The notes under the pieces are model-generated. The model was not told the DNA's origin and did no database searches. It saw only the letters and a list, made by a program, of their open reading frames with translations. Both the position numbers and the translations under genes were made by a program. DNA of 49,312 bases, taken from the NCBI GenBank assembly GCA_045649505.1, contig JAZRQA010000084.1, positions 1 through 49,312 on the forward strand. The letters run 5' to 3'. Source of the DNA: SIG587 sp045649505 (lineage in GTDB: Bacteria > Bacillota > Clostridia > Oscillospirales > Acutalibacteraceae). Shown piece by piece: positions 1 through 8,190 of the stretch (positions are counted from its first letter, which is position 1; every line of letters begins with the position of its first letter).

Positions 1-218
1 TTGCCAAGGTTATGAATCTGTTCAGCAAGAACAAAATTAACCCCCTTATCGGCTCTGCAGGTGTTTCCGCCGTTCCTATGGCCGCACGTGTTTCTCAGGC
101 TGTTGGTCAGAAGGAGAATCCCTCAAACTTCCTGCTTATGCACGCAATGGGCCCCAACGTAGCAGGCGTTATCGGCTCTGCTATCGCGGCAGGTGTACTT
201 ATAGCAATCTTTGGATAA
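1..218 (+). CDS. Na+-translocating decarboxylase beta subunit, C-terminal fragment
   Basis: Partial gene cut by the left edge; the reading frame is open from base 3 to the stop at 216-218. The visible residues include the motif GSAGVSAVPMAARV, a run ending in NFLLMHAMGPNVAGVIGSA, and a hydrophobic C-terminal helix. These are typical of the last part of the OadB/GcdB/MmdB family, the integral membrane subunit that couples decarboxylation of a carboxybiotin to Na+ export. The next gene, only 15 bases on, is a carboxyltransferase, which fits this complex. The substrate (oxaloacetate, methylmalonyl-CoA or glutaconyl-CoA) cannot be told from the fragment. Confidence 0.9.
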   Translation, partial: AKVMNLFSKNKINPLIGSAGVSAVPMAARVSQAVGQKENPSNFLLMHAMGPNVAGVIGSAIAAGVLIAIFG

Positions 219-233
219 GGAGAATATTTATAT

Positions 234-1646
234 ATGTCTAAATTAAATATTACCGATACCATACTGCGTGATGCCCATCAGTCTCAGGCAGCTACCCGTA
301 TGGGTATCGACGATATGCTCCCCGCACTTGAAAAGCTTGATAAAATCGGCTATTGGTCGGTTGAATGTTGGGGCGGCGCAACATTTGATGTTTGCATGCG
401 TTTCCTTAATGAAGACCCCTGGGAGCGTCTTAGAAAAATCCGTAAGGCAATGCCTAACACAAAGCTTCAGATGTTGCTTCGCGGTCAGAACCTTCTTGGT
501 TACAAGCATTATGCGGATGATGTTGTTGATGCTTTCGTTAAAAAGTCCATTGAAAACGGTATAGATGTTATCCGTATTTTTGATGCGCTTAATGATACCC
601 GTAATATGAAGGCCGCTATGGAGGCCTGTAAGAAATACGGCGGTATCTGCGAGGCAGGTATGAGCTATACCATCAGCCCCGTTCATAACGAGGATTACTT
701 TGTAAATATGGCAAAGCAACTCGAAGAAATGGGCGCAGATGTTATCTGTATTAAGGATATGGCAAACCTTCTTCTGCCCTTTGACGCCTATTCTCTTGTT
801 AAAAAGCTTAAAGAAAACGTTTCGGTTCCCATTCATCTGCACACTCACAACACTACGGGTACAGGTGATATGACCTACCTTATGGCGGCTCAGGCAGGCG
901 TAGATATTGTAGATACCGCGTTGTCACCTATGGCAAACGGTACTGCTAACCCTGCAACCGAGGCTCTTGTTGCCACTTTACAGGGCACCGACCGTGACAC
1001 TGGTCTTGACCTTAACGCCCTTGCCGACGTAGCTGCCCATTTCCGCGGTGTTGCCGACAAGATGAAGGCTGAAGGTATCCTTGATCCCAAGGTTTTAAAT
1101 GTTGATACCAAAACCCTTATTTATCAGGTTCCCGGCGGTATGCTTTCCAATATGATATCTCAGCTCAAGCAGGCAGGTAAGGAAGATAAGTATTACGATG
1201 TTCTTGCTGAGGTACCGAAGGTTCGTGAGGACTTCGGTTATCCGCCCCTTGTAACTCCCACAAGTCAGATTGTAGGTACACAGGCGGTTATGAATGTAAT
1301 ATCGGGTGAGCGTTACAAAATGGTTCCCAAGGAATCTAAGGGCCTTCTCCGTGGCGAGTACGGTAAATTACCTGCTCCCGTTAACGAGGATGTAAGGAAA
1401 AAAGCTATCGGTGACGATGAGGTAATTACCTGCCGTCCCGCTGATAAACTTGAGCCTGAGCTTGAAAAGTACCGCGCAGAGGCAGGGGAGCTTGCTCGTT
1501 GCGATGAGGATGTTTTAAGCTATGCCCTATTCCCACAGGTTGCATCAAAATTCCTTGCGCAAAAGTATGCGCCTAAAGCCGAAACCGCTCCCGCAGTGGA
1601 CGAAAACGGTGTTCGCACCCTGTATGTTCAGGACCTTTCAGAATAA
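234..1646 (+). CDS. oadA: oxaloacetate decarboxylase alpha / pyruvate carboxylase subunit B-type carboxyltransferase
   Basis: 470-residue carboxyltransferase of the OadA/PycB family. It moves CO2 between oxaloacetate (or pyruvate) and biotin on a carrier protein. The metal-site pieces are visible: RDAHQS with Asp13, the likely carbamylated lysine in CIKDM (Lys174), and HLHTH (His203, His205). A conserved C-terminal PYC/OADA region runs to about residue 450. The protein ends without a biotinyl domain and has no AMKM motif, so the biotin carrier must be a separate polypeptide, probably encoded upstream of the window. It follows the beta subunit by 15 bases with AAGGAG at 217-222, so the two are co-transcribed. 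A hairpin with T-rich tail follows. The family call is firm; the physiological direction is not known. Confidence 0.92.
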   Translation: MSKLNITDTILRDAHQSQAATRMGIDDMLPALEKLDKIGYWSVECWGGATFDVCMRFLNEDPWERLRKIRKAMPNTKLQMLLRGQNLLGYKHYADDVVDAFVKKSIENGIDVIRIFDALNDTRNMKAAMEACKKYGGICEAGMSYTISPVHNEDYFVNMAKQLEEMGADVICIKDMANLLLPFDAYSLVKKLKENVSVPIHLHTHNTTGTGDMTYLMAAQAGVDIVDTALSPMANGTANPATEALVATLQGTDRDTGLDLNALADVAAHFRGVADKMKAEGILDPKVLNVDTKTLIYQVPGGMLSNMISQLKQAGKEDKYYDVLAEVPKVREDFGYPPLVTPTSQIVGTQAVMNVISGERYKMVPKESKGLLRGEYGKLPAPVNEDVRKKAIGDDEVITCRPADKLEPELEKYRAEAGELARCDEDVLSYALFPQVASKFLAQKYAPKAETAPAVDENGVRTLYVQDLSE

Positions 1647-1651
1647 AATTA

Positions 1652-1681
1652 AGGGCGCACTGTTTGTGCGCCCGATTTTAA
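1652..1681 (+). terminator. rho-independent terminator after oadA
   Basis: GGGCGCAC, a short TGTTT loop and GTGCGCCC form a GC-rich hairpin, followed by a T-rich stretch (GATTTTAATTT). It separates the decarboxylase operon from the next gene. Confidence 0.75.
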
Positions 1682-1700
1682 TTTAACAGGTGTTAATAAT

Positions 1701-2621
1701 ATGTCGAAAAATCTTAAAGGAAATGCAATACTACTTATTGCTGCGATAATTTGGGGCCTTGCTTTTGTGGCACAGGATGCCGCCGCTAGGACAGTGCCGC
1801 CCTTTACAATAAACGCAATTCGCTCATTTATCGGCTGTATTGTACTTATACCCGTTTGCGCTTATTTAAGCAAAAAAAGGGGCGAAAAGCATGTTTTCAA
1901 AAATAAAAACGACCGAAAAAATTTGCTTAGGGCAGGTCTTATCTGTGGAGTAATGCTTACCGTTTCGGTTAATCTTCAGCAATTTGGAATAGGTATGTAT
2001 CCCCCTGAGGCTGCCGCCTCGGCAAGAAGCGGATTTTTAACAGCAATGTATGTTGTTTTGGTGCCTGTTTTCGGTCTGCTTTTTAAAAAGCGGATTAAAA
2101 CAAATGTATGGCTCGCCGTATGCATTTCGGTAATAGGTCTCTATCTGCTTTGTTTGTCGAGTGGACTTGGCAGCATATACGGCGGTGATATAATAGTGCT
2201 GGGCTGTGCCTTTGCTTTTGCCCTTCAAATAATTGCTGTAGATTATTACGTCGATAGGGTAGACGGGGTAAAGCTTTCGTGTATGCAATTTTTTGTTGTG
2301 GGCGTGCTGTCTACCGTTTTAATGCTTATATTCGAAAAACCGACTCTGTCGGGTATACTTGCGGCTGGCTGGTACCTTCTCTATGTAGGAATTATGTCAA
2401 GCGGCGTTGCCTACACTTTACAGATAATCGGTCAGCAGTTATCGCAAAACCCCACGGTTGCATCAATTATAATGAGCCTTGAATCGGTTTTTGCCGCTCT
2501 TGGCGGACTTTTAGTAGGCGAAATTCTTACACTTCGTGAGATAGGGGGCTGCGTCCTTATGTTTGCGGCCATTATATTATCTCAGTTAAAATTTAAAAAA
2601 GGAGTAAATGCTAATGCTTAA
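1701..2621 (+). CDS. DMT-superfamily transporter, EamA type
   Basis: 306-residue integral membrane protein with about ten hydrophobic helices in two repeated halves, the arrangement of EamA-domain transporters. The first repeat opens with NAILLIAAIIWGLAFVAQDA. The second half carries the pattern SGVAYTLQIIGQQ followed by SIIMSLESVFAALGG, typical of this family. AGGTG at 1688-1692 sits 8 bases before the ATG. Its 3' end overlaps the following oxidoreductase by 8 bases, so the two are translationally coupled. The substrate cannot be inferred; family members export metabolites such as amino acids or purines. Confidence 0.9.
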   Translation: MSKNLKGNAILLIAAIIWGLAFVAQDAAARTVPPFTINAIRSFIGCIVLIPVCAYLSKKRGEKHVFKNKNDRKNLLRAGLICGVMLTVSVNLQQFGIGMYPPEAAASARSGFLTAMYVVLVPVFGLLFKKRIKTNVWLAVCISVIGLYLLCLSSGLGSIYGGDIIVLGCAFAFALQIIAVDYYVDRVDGVKLSCMQFFVVGVLSTVLMLIFEKPTLSGILAAGWYLLYVGIMSSGVAYTLQIIGQQLSQNPTVASIIMSLESVFAALGGLLVGEILTLREIGGCVLMFAAIILSQLKFKKGVNANA

Positions 2622-3594
2622 TTTAGCAACGATAGGTACAGGCTCAATTGTACAAAAATTTCTTGCAAGTATTGCTCTTTTAGGTGATGAATACAACCTA
2701 AAGGTTGTCTATTCAAGGGATTTAGGTCAAGGTAAGGAATTTGCCGCGCAGTTTGGTTGCGCCGATGTGGTGACCGACCTTAATGAGCTTGCAAAGCGCG
2801 AGGATGTTGATACGGTGTATATTGCAAGCCCCAACTCGCTGCACTTTGAACAGGCGCTTTTAATGCTTAAAAACAAAAAGCACGTATTACTAGAAAAGCC
2901 TGCTACCGTAAAGGCTGAGCAGCTCCAACAGCTTCATCGGTGTGCACAGGAAAACGGCGTTTATATTCTGGAGGCAATAATACCTATGTATCTGCCCTCA
3001 AGAAGCATCCTGCGTCAAGCAGTTAAGGAGATAGGTGATATTCAGTCTGCTCGTTTTCAGTTCTGCCAGTATTCTGTACGCTACAACGAATATCTTAAAG
3101 GTGAGCGCCCTAATGTTTTTACTGCGCAGTTTGCGGGAGGCTCAATAATGGATCTTGGCATTTACTGTATTTACCCTGCAATAGACCTTTTCGGCGAGCC
3201 TAAGGATATAAAAGTAACATCGACTATACTTGATACAGGTGTTGACTCCAATATGACCTGTGTGTTTGATTACGGCGAAAAAATTGTAAATATAATATCC
3301 TCAAAAACTGCCCAGAGTAATATCCCAAGCGAAATACTTGGCACTAATGGCAGTATTCAAATAGGGCTTATCTCAAAGTATGAAAATATCTTCAAGTTCA
3401 CGAATAATAATCTACAAAAGCTTGTGGGAGAATTACCGAAAGAGGAATATATGGGTTATGAAGCGCATTTCCTGTATACCCTTATAACAAACCCTGCCTT
3501 AGTTGCCGATGAGTACGAATATTTAAAAGAAATAAGCCTTAAGGTTTGCCGTACACTTGAAAAAATAAGAAGGATAGCAGGGCTTAAATTTTAA
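2614..3594 (+). CDS. Gfo/Idh/MocA-family oxidoreductase
   Basis: About 326 residues. The N-terminal Rossmann fold begins LATIGTGSIVQKF. The family signature EKPAT follows near residue 95, and the C-terminal half is the alpha/beta substrate domain containing GGSIMDLGIYCIYP. These NAD(P)-dependent enzymes oxidise or reduce sugars and related polyols. Two in-frame ATGs exist, at 2608 and 2614. GGAG at 2601-2604 is 9 bases from the second and only 3 from the first, so 2614 is preferred. The gene overlaps the end of the DMT transporter, suggesting a two-gene operon, possibly uptake or efflux plus conversion of one compound (inference). The substrate is unknown. Confidence 0.88.
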   Translation: MLNLATIGTGSIVQKFLASIALLGDEYNLKVVYSRDLGQGKEFAAQFGCADVVTDLNELAKREDVDTVYIASPNSLHFEQALLMLKNKKHVLLEKPATVKAEQLQQLHRCAQENGVYILEAIIPMYLPSRSILRQAVKEIGDIQSARFQFCQYSVRYNEYLKGERPNVFTAQFAGGSIMDLGIYCIYPAIDLFGEPKDIKVTSTILDTGVDSNMTCVFDYGEKIVNIISSKTAQSNIPSEILGTNGSIQIGLISKYENIFKFTNNNLQKLVGELPKEEYMGYEAHFLYTLITNPALVADEYEYLKEISLKVCRTLEKIRRIAGLKF

Positions 3595-3607
3595 ACAAAA
3601 AAGAAAA

Positions 3608-3640
3608 AAGCGTTTTCGAAAACTCGAAAACGCTTACTTT
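3608..3640. terminator. bidirectional terminator between the oxidoreductase and rpmB
   Basis: A perfect 11-bp stem (AAGCGTTTTCG with CGAAAACGCTT, loop at 3619-3624) lies between convergent genes. There are T-rich bases on the plus side and a run of A on the other side that reads as U for the minus-strand transcript. Confidence 0.85.
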
Positions 3641-3655
3641 TCTATTTTGCTTGCT

Positions 3656-3844
3656 TTATATGGCGCGGGTAACCTTACCGGAACGCAGACAACGGGTGCA
3701 GGCATAAATACGACGAGGTGAACCGTCTACGATAGCCTTAACCTTTTTTACATTCGGCTTCCAGGTTCTGTTAGAACGTCTGTGAGAATGGGAAACCTTA
3801 ATACCAAAAGCAATTTCTTTACTGCAAATATCACATTTTGCCAT
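3656..3844 (-). CDS. rpmB: 50S ribosomal protein L28
   Basis: 62-residue basic protein with the L28 signature (IKVSHSHRRSNRTWKPN). It has four cysteines in two pairs, Cys4/Cys7 and Cys49/Cys52, so this is the zinc-binding (C+) form rather than the cysteine-free paralogue used under zinc limitation. It is part of the large ribosomal subunit. An extended Shine-Dalgarno AAGGAGGTGT lies just upstream on the minus strand. It is monocistronic, with the convergent terminator at its 3' end and the divergent gph promoter region upstream. A TATAAT on the minus strand at 3878-3883 is a likely -10, but no good -35 is seen. Confidence 0.97.
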   Translation of the reverse strand: MAKCDICSKEIAFGIKVSHSHRRSNRTWKPNVKKVKAIVDGSPRRIYACTRCLRSGKVTRAI

Positions 3845-3958
3845 TATCGGACACCTCCTTAGATAACATCAGCAAAAATTATACTACCACAAATCTCCCG
3901 ATAATGCAAGTATTTTTTTAAATTTTTGAAATATTGTATAATACTTTACCTTAACACC

Positions 3959-3987
3959 TTGAAATAATAACCGTTTTTTGGTATAAT
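3959..3987 (+). promoter_or_regulatory. sigma-A type promoter for the HAD phosphatase operon
   Basis: TTGAAA at 3959-3964 and TATAAT at 3982-3987 with a 17-base spacer, about 33 bases before the start codon at 4021. The ribosome binding site GGTGAT is at 4011-4016. Confidence 0.8.
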
Positions 3988-4020
3988 GAATAGAACAAAT
4001 TCAATTTTTCGGTGATATAA

Positions 4021-4683
4021 ATGATAAAAGCAGTTTTATTTGATTTGGATGGCACGCTTGCAAACTCACTTATAGACCTTGCTGCCGCTACAAATCAGGC
4101 ATTAGAAAAAGCGGGTTACCCTCAGCAGAGAGTAGATAATTTCCGATATTATGCAGGGGATGGAATATCCAAAATGATAGAACGAGCCTTGCCCGAAAAT
4201 GCGCGAAAGGCTGATATTATAGACTCCGTTAAGGCGGATTTTCTTGAATATTATAATGTGCATTATAATGACTCTACCTGCACATATGAGGGAATTAAAG
4301 AACTGCTTGATACCCTTGAAAATATGGGCATTATTATGGCGGTTGTAACCAACAAGGCGCAGGCGTTTGCCGAAAAGGTGGTTAAAAAACTTTTTGGTGA
4401 AAAGTATTTTGCTCTTGTAAACGGTCAGCGCGAGGGTATTCCCAATAAGCCCGACCCTACTCTTGCTTTACTTACTATGAAGGAGCTTTGCGTAGAACCG
4501 CAGGAGTGTGTGTTTTTAGGCGATTCGGGTATGGATGTCGCAACGGGCGTGAATAGCGGTGCCTACCCTGTGGGTGAGCTTTGGGGCTTTCGTGATGAGG
4601 TAGAGCTTCGCGAAAACGGCGCAAAGAAAATTATAAATACACCGCTTGAGCTTATCGATATAATCAGGGAGATTAACGGGTAG
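4021..4683 (+). CDS. HAD-family hydrolase, phosphoglycolate phosphatase-like
   Basis: 220 residues with all HAD motifs. Motif I is FDLDGTLANS (Asp8 nucleophile, Asp10), motif II is VVTNK, the conserved lysine is in NKPDPT, and motif IV is GDSGMDVATG. The helical cap sits between motifs I and II (about residues 15-85), which is the Gph/PpaX type. Members dephosphorylate 2-phosphoglycolate or small phosphosugars, or cleave pyrophosphate; which one applies is not visible. The stop is directly followed by the ATG of the MFS gene, and the dCMP deaminase overlaps next, giving a three-gene operon behind a consensus promoter. Confidence 0.88.
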   Translation: MIKAVLFDLDGTLANSLIDLAAATNQALEKAGYPQQRVDNFRYYAGDGISKMIERALPENARKADIIDSVKADFLEYYNVHYNDSTCTYEGIKELLDTLENMGIIMAVVTNKAQAFAEKVVKKLFGEKYFALVNGQREGIPNKPDPTLALLTMKELCVEPQECVFLGDSGMDVATGVNSGAYPVGELWGFRDEVELRENGAKKIINTPLELIDIIREING

Positions 4684-5880
4684 ATGGCTTGCTATACCAG
4701 AACCAGAGTATCCTGTTATATCGGGTATGTGGTGCAGGCTATAATAAATAACTTTCTGCCGCTGCTGTTTCTTATATTACAAACCGATTATAACCTTACA
4801 TATGAGGCGCTCGGCAGACTTATCCTTATAAATTTTTGTGTTCAGATAGCGGTAGATATCCTTGCGGTAAAAACAGTAAATATTATAGGTTATAGAGTAA
4901 CGGTCGTGCTTTCTCATGCGCTGGCGTCACTTGGCCTTGCAATGCTCGGATTTTTGCCTATGCTTTTCCCTCAAAATGTCTACACCTGTCTTGTGTCGGC
5001 GATTTGTGTCTATGCAACGGGAAGCGGTATAATTGAGGTTATAATAAGTCCCTTAGTGGAGTATCTTCCCGCAAAAAACAAATCGGCACAGATGTGTTTT
5101 CTGCATTCCTTCTATTGTTGGGGACAGGTTTTCTGTGTTTTGGTAACGACGGTGCTTTTACGCGTCTTTACAAATGCAAACTGGATGTGGGTACCCCTTG
5201 TTTGGGCACTTATACCATTTGTAAATATGTTTTCCTTTATGAGCGCCCCGTTTGTCATACCAAAGGCGGAAAAGGAACATACTAATATGACGATGGGACA
5301 GCTTTTTTGCACTGCCAAGTTCTATAAGCTTCTCACCTTTATGCTCTGCGCAGGTGCAAGCGAAATAGCCATTGCGCAGTGGTCATCAATGTTTGCCGAA
5401 CAGGCGCTTGGCGTTTCAAAGGTTGTAGGCGACCTTCTCGGCCCGTGTGCCTTTGCAATATTTATGGGTAGCGGCAGAATTATTTACGCTCTGCTTGGCG
5501 GTAGGCGTATCTCAATAAATTTTCTTATAATGCTTAACGCCGCACTGTGCGGTGCCTGTTATATAACCGTTGCCGTAAGTTCTTCCCCCGTAATTTGCCT
5601 TGCCGCGTGTGCGGTATGCGGATTTTCGGTAAGTCTTATGTGGCCGGGCACCTATTCGCTTGCAGCGCAACAACTGCCGCAGGGTGGCACGGCAATGTAC
5701 GGGCTTCTTGCGATGCTCGGTGATATGGGTTGTTCCTTAGGTCCCTGGATAACGGGACTTATTGCGGATGCAAAAGGACTTCAAACGGGATTTTTGGTAA
5801 CCTCGCTTTTCCCTGTGGTCTTATTTCTCGCAAGTGCGCGGGATGAAATAAAGTTGAAAATTAAAAGAGGTGCAGTTTAA
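4684..5880 (+). CDS. MFS transporter
   Basis: 398 residues with roughly twelve hydrophobic segments and the two-half architecture of major facilitator proteins. The N-terminus lacks a signal peptide and starts in the first helix (SCYIGYVVQAIINNFLPLL). The central loop around residues 195-205 is hydrophilic (PKAEKEHTNMTMGQ). The start codon abuts the stop of the HAD gene, and its stop overlaps the next start as TAATG at 5878-5882. The pattern of sequence is closest to sugar/FucP-like MFS members, but the substrate is unknown. Confidence 0.88.
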   Translation: MACYTRTRVSCYIGYVVQAIINNFLPLLFLILQTDYNLTYEALGRLILINFCVQIAVDILAVKTVNIIGYRVTVVLSHALASLGLAMLGFLPMLFPQNVYTCLVSAICVYATGSGIIEVIISPLVEYLPAKNKSAQMCFLHSFYCWGQVFCVLVTTVLLRVFTNANWMWVPLVWALIPFVNMFSFMSAPFVIPKAEKEHTNMTMGQLFCTAKFYKLLTFMLCAGASEIAIAQWSSMFAEQALGVSKVVGDLLGPCAFAIFMGSGRIIYALLGGRRISINFLIMLNAALCGACYITVAVSSSPVICLAACAVCGFSVSLMWPGTYSLAAQQLPQGGTAMYGLLAMLGDMGCSLGPWITGLIADAKGLQTGFLVTSLFPVVLFLASARDEIKLKIKRGAV

Positions 5881-6359
5881 TGAAACGCGAAAATTATCTT
5901 TCTTGGGATGAGTATTTTATGGGCATAGCCCTGCTTTCATCCCAGCGCAGTAAAGACCCCTCAACACAGGTAGGTGCCTGTATAGTAAATGATGAAAACC
6001 GAATTCTGTCAATGGGTTATAACGGTATGCCCCATTGTTGCAGTGACGATGAGTATCCCTGGGCGCGCGAGGGTGGTAATCTTGATACTAAGTATATGTT
6101 CGTGTGCCACGCTGAGCTTAATGCAATTTTAAACTTTAGGGGCGGTACCCTTAAGGGCGCGAGGGTTTACACGACTCTTTTCCCCTGTAATGAATGCGCA
6201 AAGGCAATAATTCAGGCAGGAATTACCGAGGTTATTTATATGCTTGATAAATATGCCGATACCGACAGTATAAAATGCTCCAAGCGTATGTTTGACAGCG
6301 CAGGCGTAAAATACCGTCTTTATGAGCAAACAAAAAATACAGTAGAATTAAAGCTTTAA
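5880..6359 (+). CDS. deoxycytidylate (dCMP) deaminase
   Basis: 159-residue zinc-dependent deaminase converting dCMP to dUMP for thymidylate synthesis. Zinc ligands and catalytic glutamate are in CHAELNAI, and the two cysteine ligands are in PCNECAK. The N-terminal SQRSKDPSTQVGACIV and NGMPHCCSDDEYPW segments are typical of the ComEB/dCMP deaminase family. AGAGGTG lies just upstream, and the start overlaps the MFS stop. It is the last gene of its operon, followed by a hairpin. Confidence 0.93.
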   Translation: MKRENYLSWDEYFMGIALLSSQRSKDPSTQVGACIVNDENRILSMGYNGMPHCCSDDEYPWAREGGNLDTKYMFVCHAELNAILNFRGGTLKGARVYTTLFPCNECAKAIIQAGITEVIYMLDKYADTDSIKCSKRMFDSAGVKYRLYEQTKNTVELKL

Positions 6360-6362
6360 AAA

Positions 6363-6386
6363 AACATCCGTCGAAAGACGGATGTT
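6363..6386. terminator. convergent hairpin between dCMP deaminase and the pseudouridine synthase
   Basis: A perfect 10-bp stem AACATCCGTC/GACGGATGTT with a GAAA tetraloop (6373-6376). It overlaps the stop codon of the minus-strand gene at 6385-6387. The tail on the plus side is only AT-rich, but the minus side has a short T run, so it probably works for both convergent genes. Confidence 0.7.
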
Positions 6387-7347
6387 AAATATCATAATCA
6401 AACAACTGCTTTGCAAACCATACCTCTTTCAAGGTGAATTCTTTACCGTTTAGGTAGGAAAGAATACCTGCATCGGTTTTAAAGTTAAAGGCAAGGCGGT
6501 AGGAATAAAGTGCCTGCTTATCAAAGCCCATTTTTTTATCCTGCGCGGTTTTGCCGTACTTTCCGTCGCCAAGCAGCGGATGGCCGATGCTTGCCATGTG
6601 CGCCCTTATCTGATGGGTGCGTCCTGTAAGCAGCTCAACCTCTATAAGGGAAAGCCCTTTTCTTTGACTGAGCACATTGTAACGAGTGCGAATGGTTAAG
6701 TTATCGGCGGTTTTTTTGTTTGATAAATAAACCTTATTCTTGCTTTCGTTTTTCTCAAGAAAGCCTTCCAGTGTTGCGCTTTTCTTGCTTGGAACTCCGT
6801 GCACAACCGCAAGATAAAACTTGTCAAGCTCACGCATTTTTATCTTGTCGCAAAGAATTCGAAGAGCTTCGGCGTTCTTTGCGGCAATAACAATTCCCCC
6901 TGTGTTTCGGTCAATGCGGTTTGCAAGGGCAGGTTTAAAGCTGTTTTCCGAGAGTGGGTCAAATTCACCCTTGTTATAAAGATATTTTTGTATTCGGGTG
7001 ATAAGGGTATCGTTATACTCGGTTTCATCGGGGTGGGAAAGAAGCCCCTGATTTTTGTTTGCAAGTATAATATTCTTGTCTTCGTATACGATTTCAAGCT
7101 TATCCGAAGCATTTAAAAAATCGTATTTAGGCTTGTTACTTATAAAAAATTCGTCCTTTAAATAAACGGTAACAAGGTCGCCTTCCTGCAACCTTGTGGA
7201 TATTTCGGCTCGTTTTGAGTTAACCTTTATATCCTTTGTGCGTATAGCCTTATACATAAGCGAGGTGGGCACCCTTGGAGCTACCTTGCTTATAAATTTA
7301 TCAAGTCTTTGATTTGAATCGTTGGCAGTTACGGTAAACTGTTTCAT
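6385..7347 (-). CDS. RluA-family pseudouridine synthase
   Basis: 320 residues. An N-terminal S4 RNA-binding domain (about residues 1-75, NQRLDKFISK) is followed by the RluA catalytic domain. The catalytic aspartate lies in NRIDRNTGG near residue 145. The C-terminal signature GRTHQIRAHMASIGHPLLGDGKYG is present. The protein isomerises uridines in 23S rRNA or tRNA; S4-containing members of this size are RluC/RluD-like, but the target base cannot be read from sequence. It is divergent from radC, with only 29 bases between the start codons. Confidence 0.93.
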   Translation of the reverse strand: MKQFTVTANDSNQRLDKFISKVAPRVPTSLMYKAIRTKDIKVNSKRAEISTRLQEGDLVTVYLKDEFFISNKPKYDFLNASDKLEIVYEDKNIILANKNQGLLSHPDETEYNDTLITRIQKYLYNKGEFDPLSENSFKPALANRIDRNTGGIVIAAKNAEALRILCDKIKMRELDKFYLAVVHGVPSKKSATLEGFLEKNESKNKVYLSNKKTADNLTIRTRYNVLSQRKGLSLIEVELLTGRTHQIRAHMASIGHPLLGDGKYGKTAQDKKMGFDKQALYSYRLAFNFKTDAGILSYLNGKEFTLKEVWFAKQLFDYDI

Positions 7348-7376
7348 TTTTTTCCTCTTTTCGGGTGGTGATTATT

Positions 7377-8075
7377 ATGGGTAAAGAAAAGGATCCGCGT
7401 CACGAACATAGAAAGCGTATGCGCGAAGCTCTTATGAATGCGCAACGTGATGACGAATTACCCGATTATCAGCTTCTTGAAATGCTGCTTTTTTATGCTT
7501 TACCAAGAATTGATACCCGCGTTATCGCACATAATCTTATGGAGCATTGCAATAATTCCCTTGCTGATGTTTTTGACGCCTCGCCGCAGAAACTTGCGCA
7601 GGTAAAGGGTGTATCGGAGAACTTTGCTGTAATATTAAAGCTTGTCCTCACCTGTGCGCGCCGTTACAGTATAAAGAAGGCGGAAAAGTCTATATTTAAC
7701 GGCGCAGGTGATATTGGCAAATTCCTTATCGAACAATATATAAGTGAGGATTTAGAAACGCTGTCTATGATTTCCTTAAATAGTTCAGGTAAATTTCTTG
7801 GTTTTAATATTATAAGTAGAGGAAAACCTGACAGCGTCACCGTTAGCGCAAGAACAATCGTTGAATGTGCAATAAAAAACTCTGCTCATTCGGTAATACT
7901 CGCCCATAACCATCCCAGCGGAATAGCAATTCCCTCAAAGGCGGATGCCGACACAACCAGACAGATAAAGAAAATATTAGAACCGTTGGGCGTTCACCTT
8001 ATTGACCATATTGTTCTTGATAAACAGGACTTTGTTTCTATGGCACAGTCAGCAGAGTTTGCCGACATTTTCTAA
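7377..8075 (+). CDS. radC: RadC-family JAB/MPN-domain protein
   Basis: About 232 residues. An N-terminal helix-hairpin-helix-like UPF0758 region contains LPDYQLLEMLLFYALPR. The C-terminal JAB metalloprotease-fold domain carries the full metal motif, HNHPSG followed by SKADAD (HxH plus Asp). The molecular role of RadC is unsettled; the old DNA-repair label rests on a misassigned E. coli mutant. The frame is open from GTG at 7365, but GGTGG at 7364-7369 is well placed for the ATG at 7377. A strong terminator follows. Confidence 0.9.
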   Translation: MGKEKDPRHEHRKRMREALMNAQRDDELPDYQLLEMLLFYALPRIDTRVIAHNLMEHCNNSLADVFDASPQKLAQVKGVSENFAVILKLVLTCARRYSIKKAEKSIFNGAGDIGKFLIEQYISEDLETLSMISLNSSGKFLGFNIISRGKPDSVTVSARTIVECAIKNSAHSVILAHNHPSGIAIPSKADADTTRQIKKILEPLGVHLIDHIVLDKQDFVSMAQSAEFADIF

Positions 8076-8108
8076 TATTATATAATAAAATATTTAAAAA
8101 CGCAAATA

Positions 8109-8136
8109 AAACGGCTCATCGGAGCCGTTTTTTTGT
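8109..8136 (+). terminator. terminator after radC
   Basis: A 9-bp stem AAACGGCTC/GAGCCGTTT with loop ATCG and a run of seven T. Confidence 0.9.
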
Positions 8137-8190
8137 TCTTATATTAGATTTGGGCACATATTTTTTAAATAGAATAGGGGAGAATATATT

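Noticed and set aside
243..848. 201-residue open frame on the minus strand
   Set aside because: It lies entirely opposite the carboxyltransferase gene, whose motifs are intact; the antisense frame shows no family pattern and no ribosome site.
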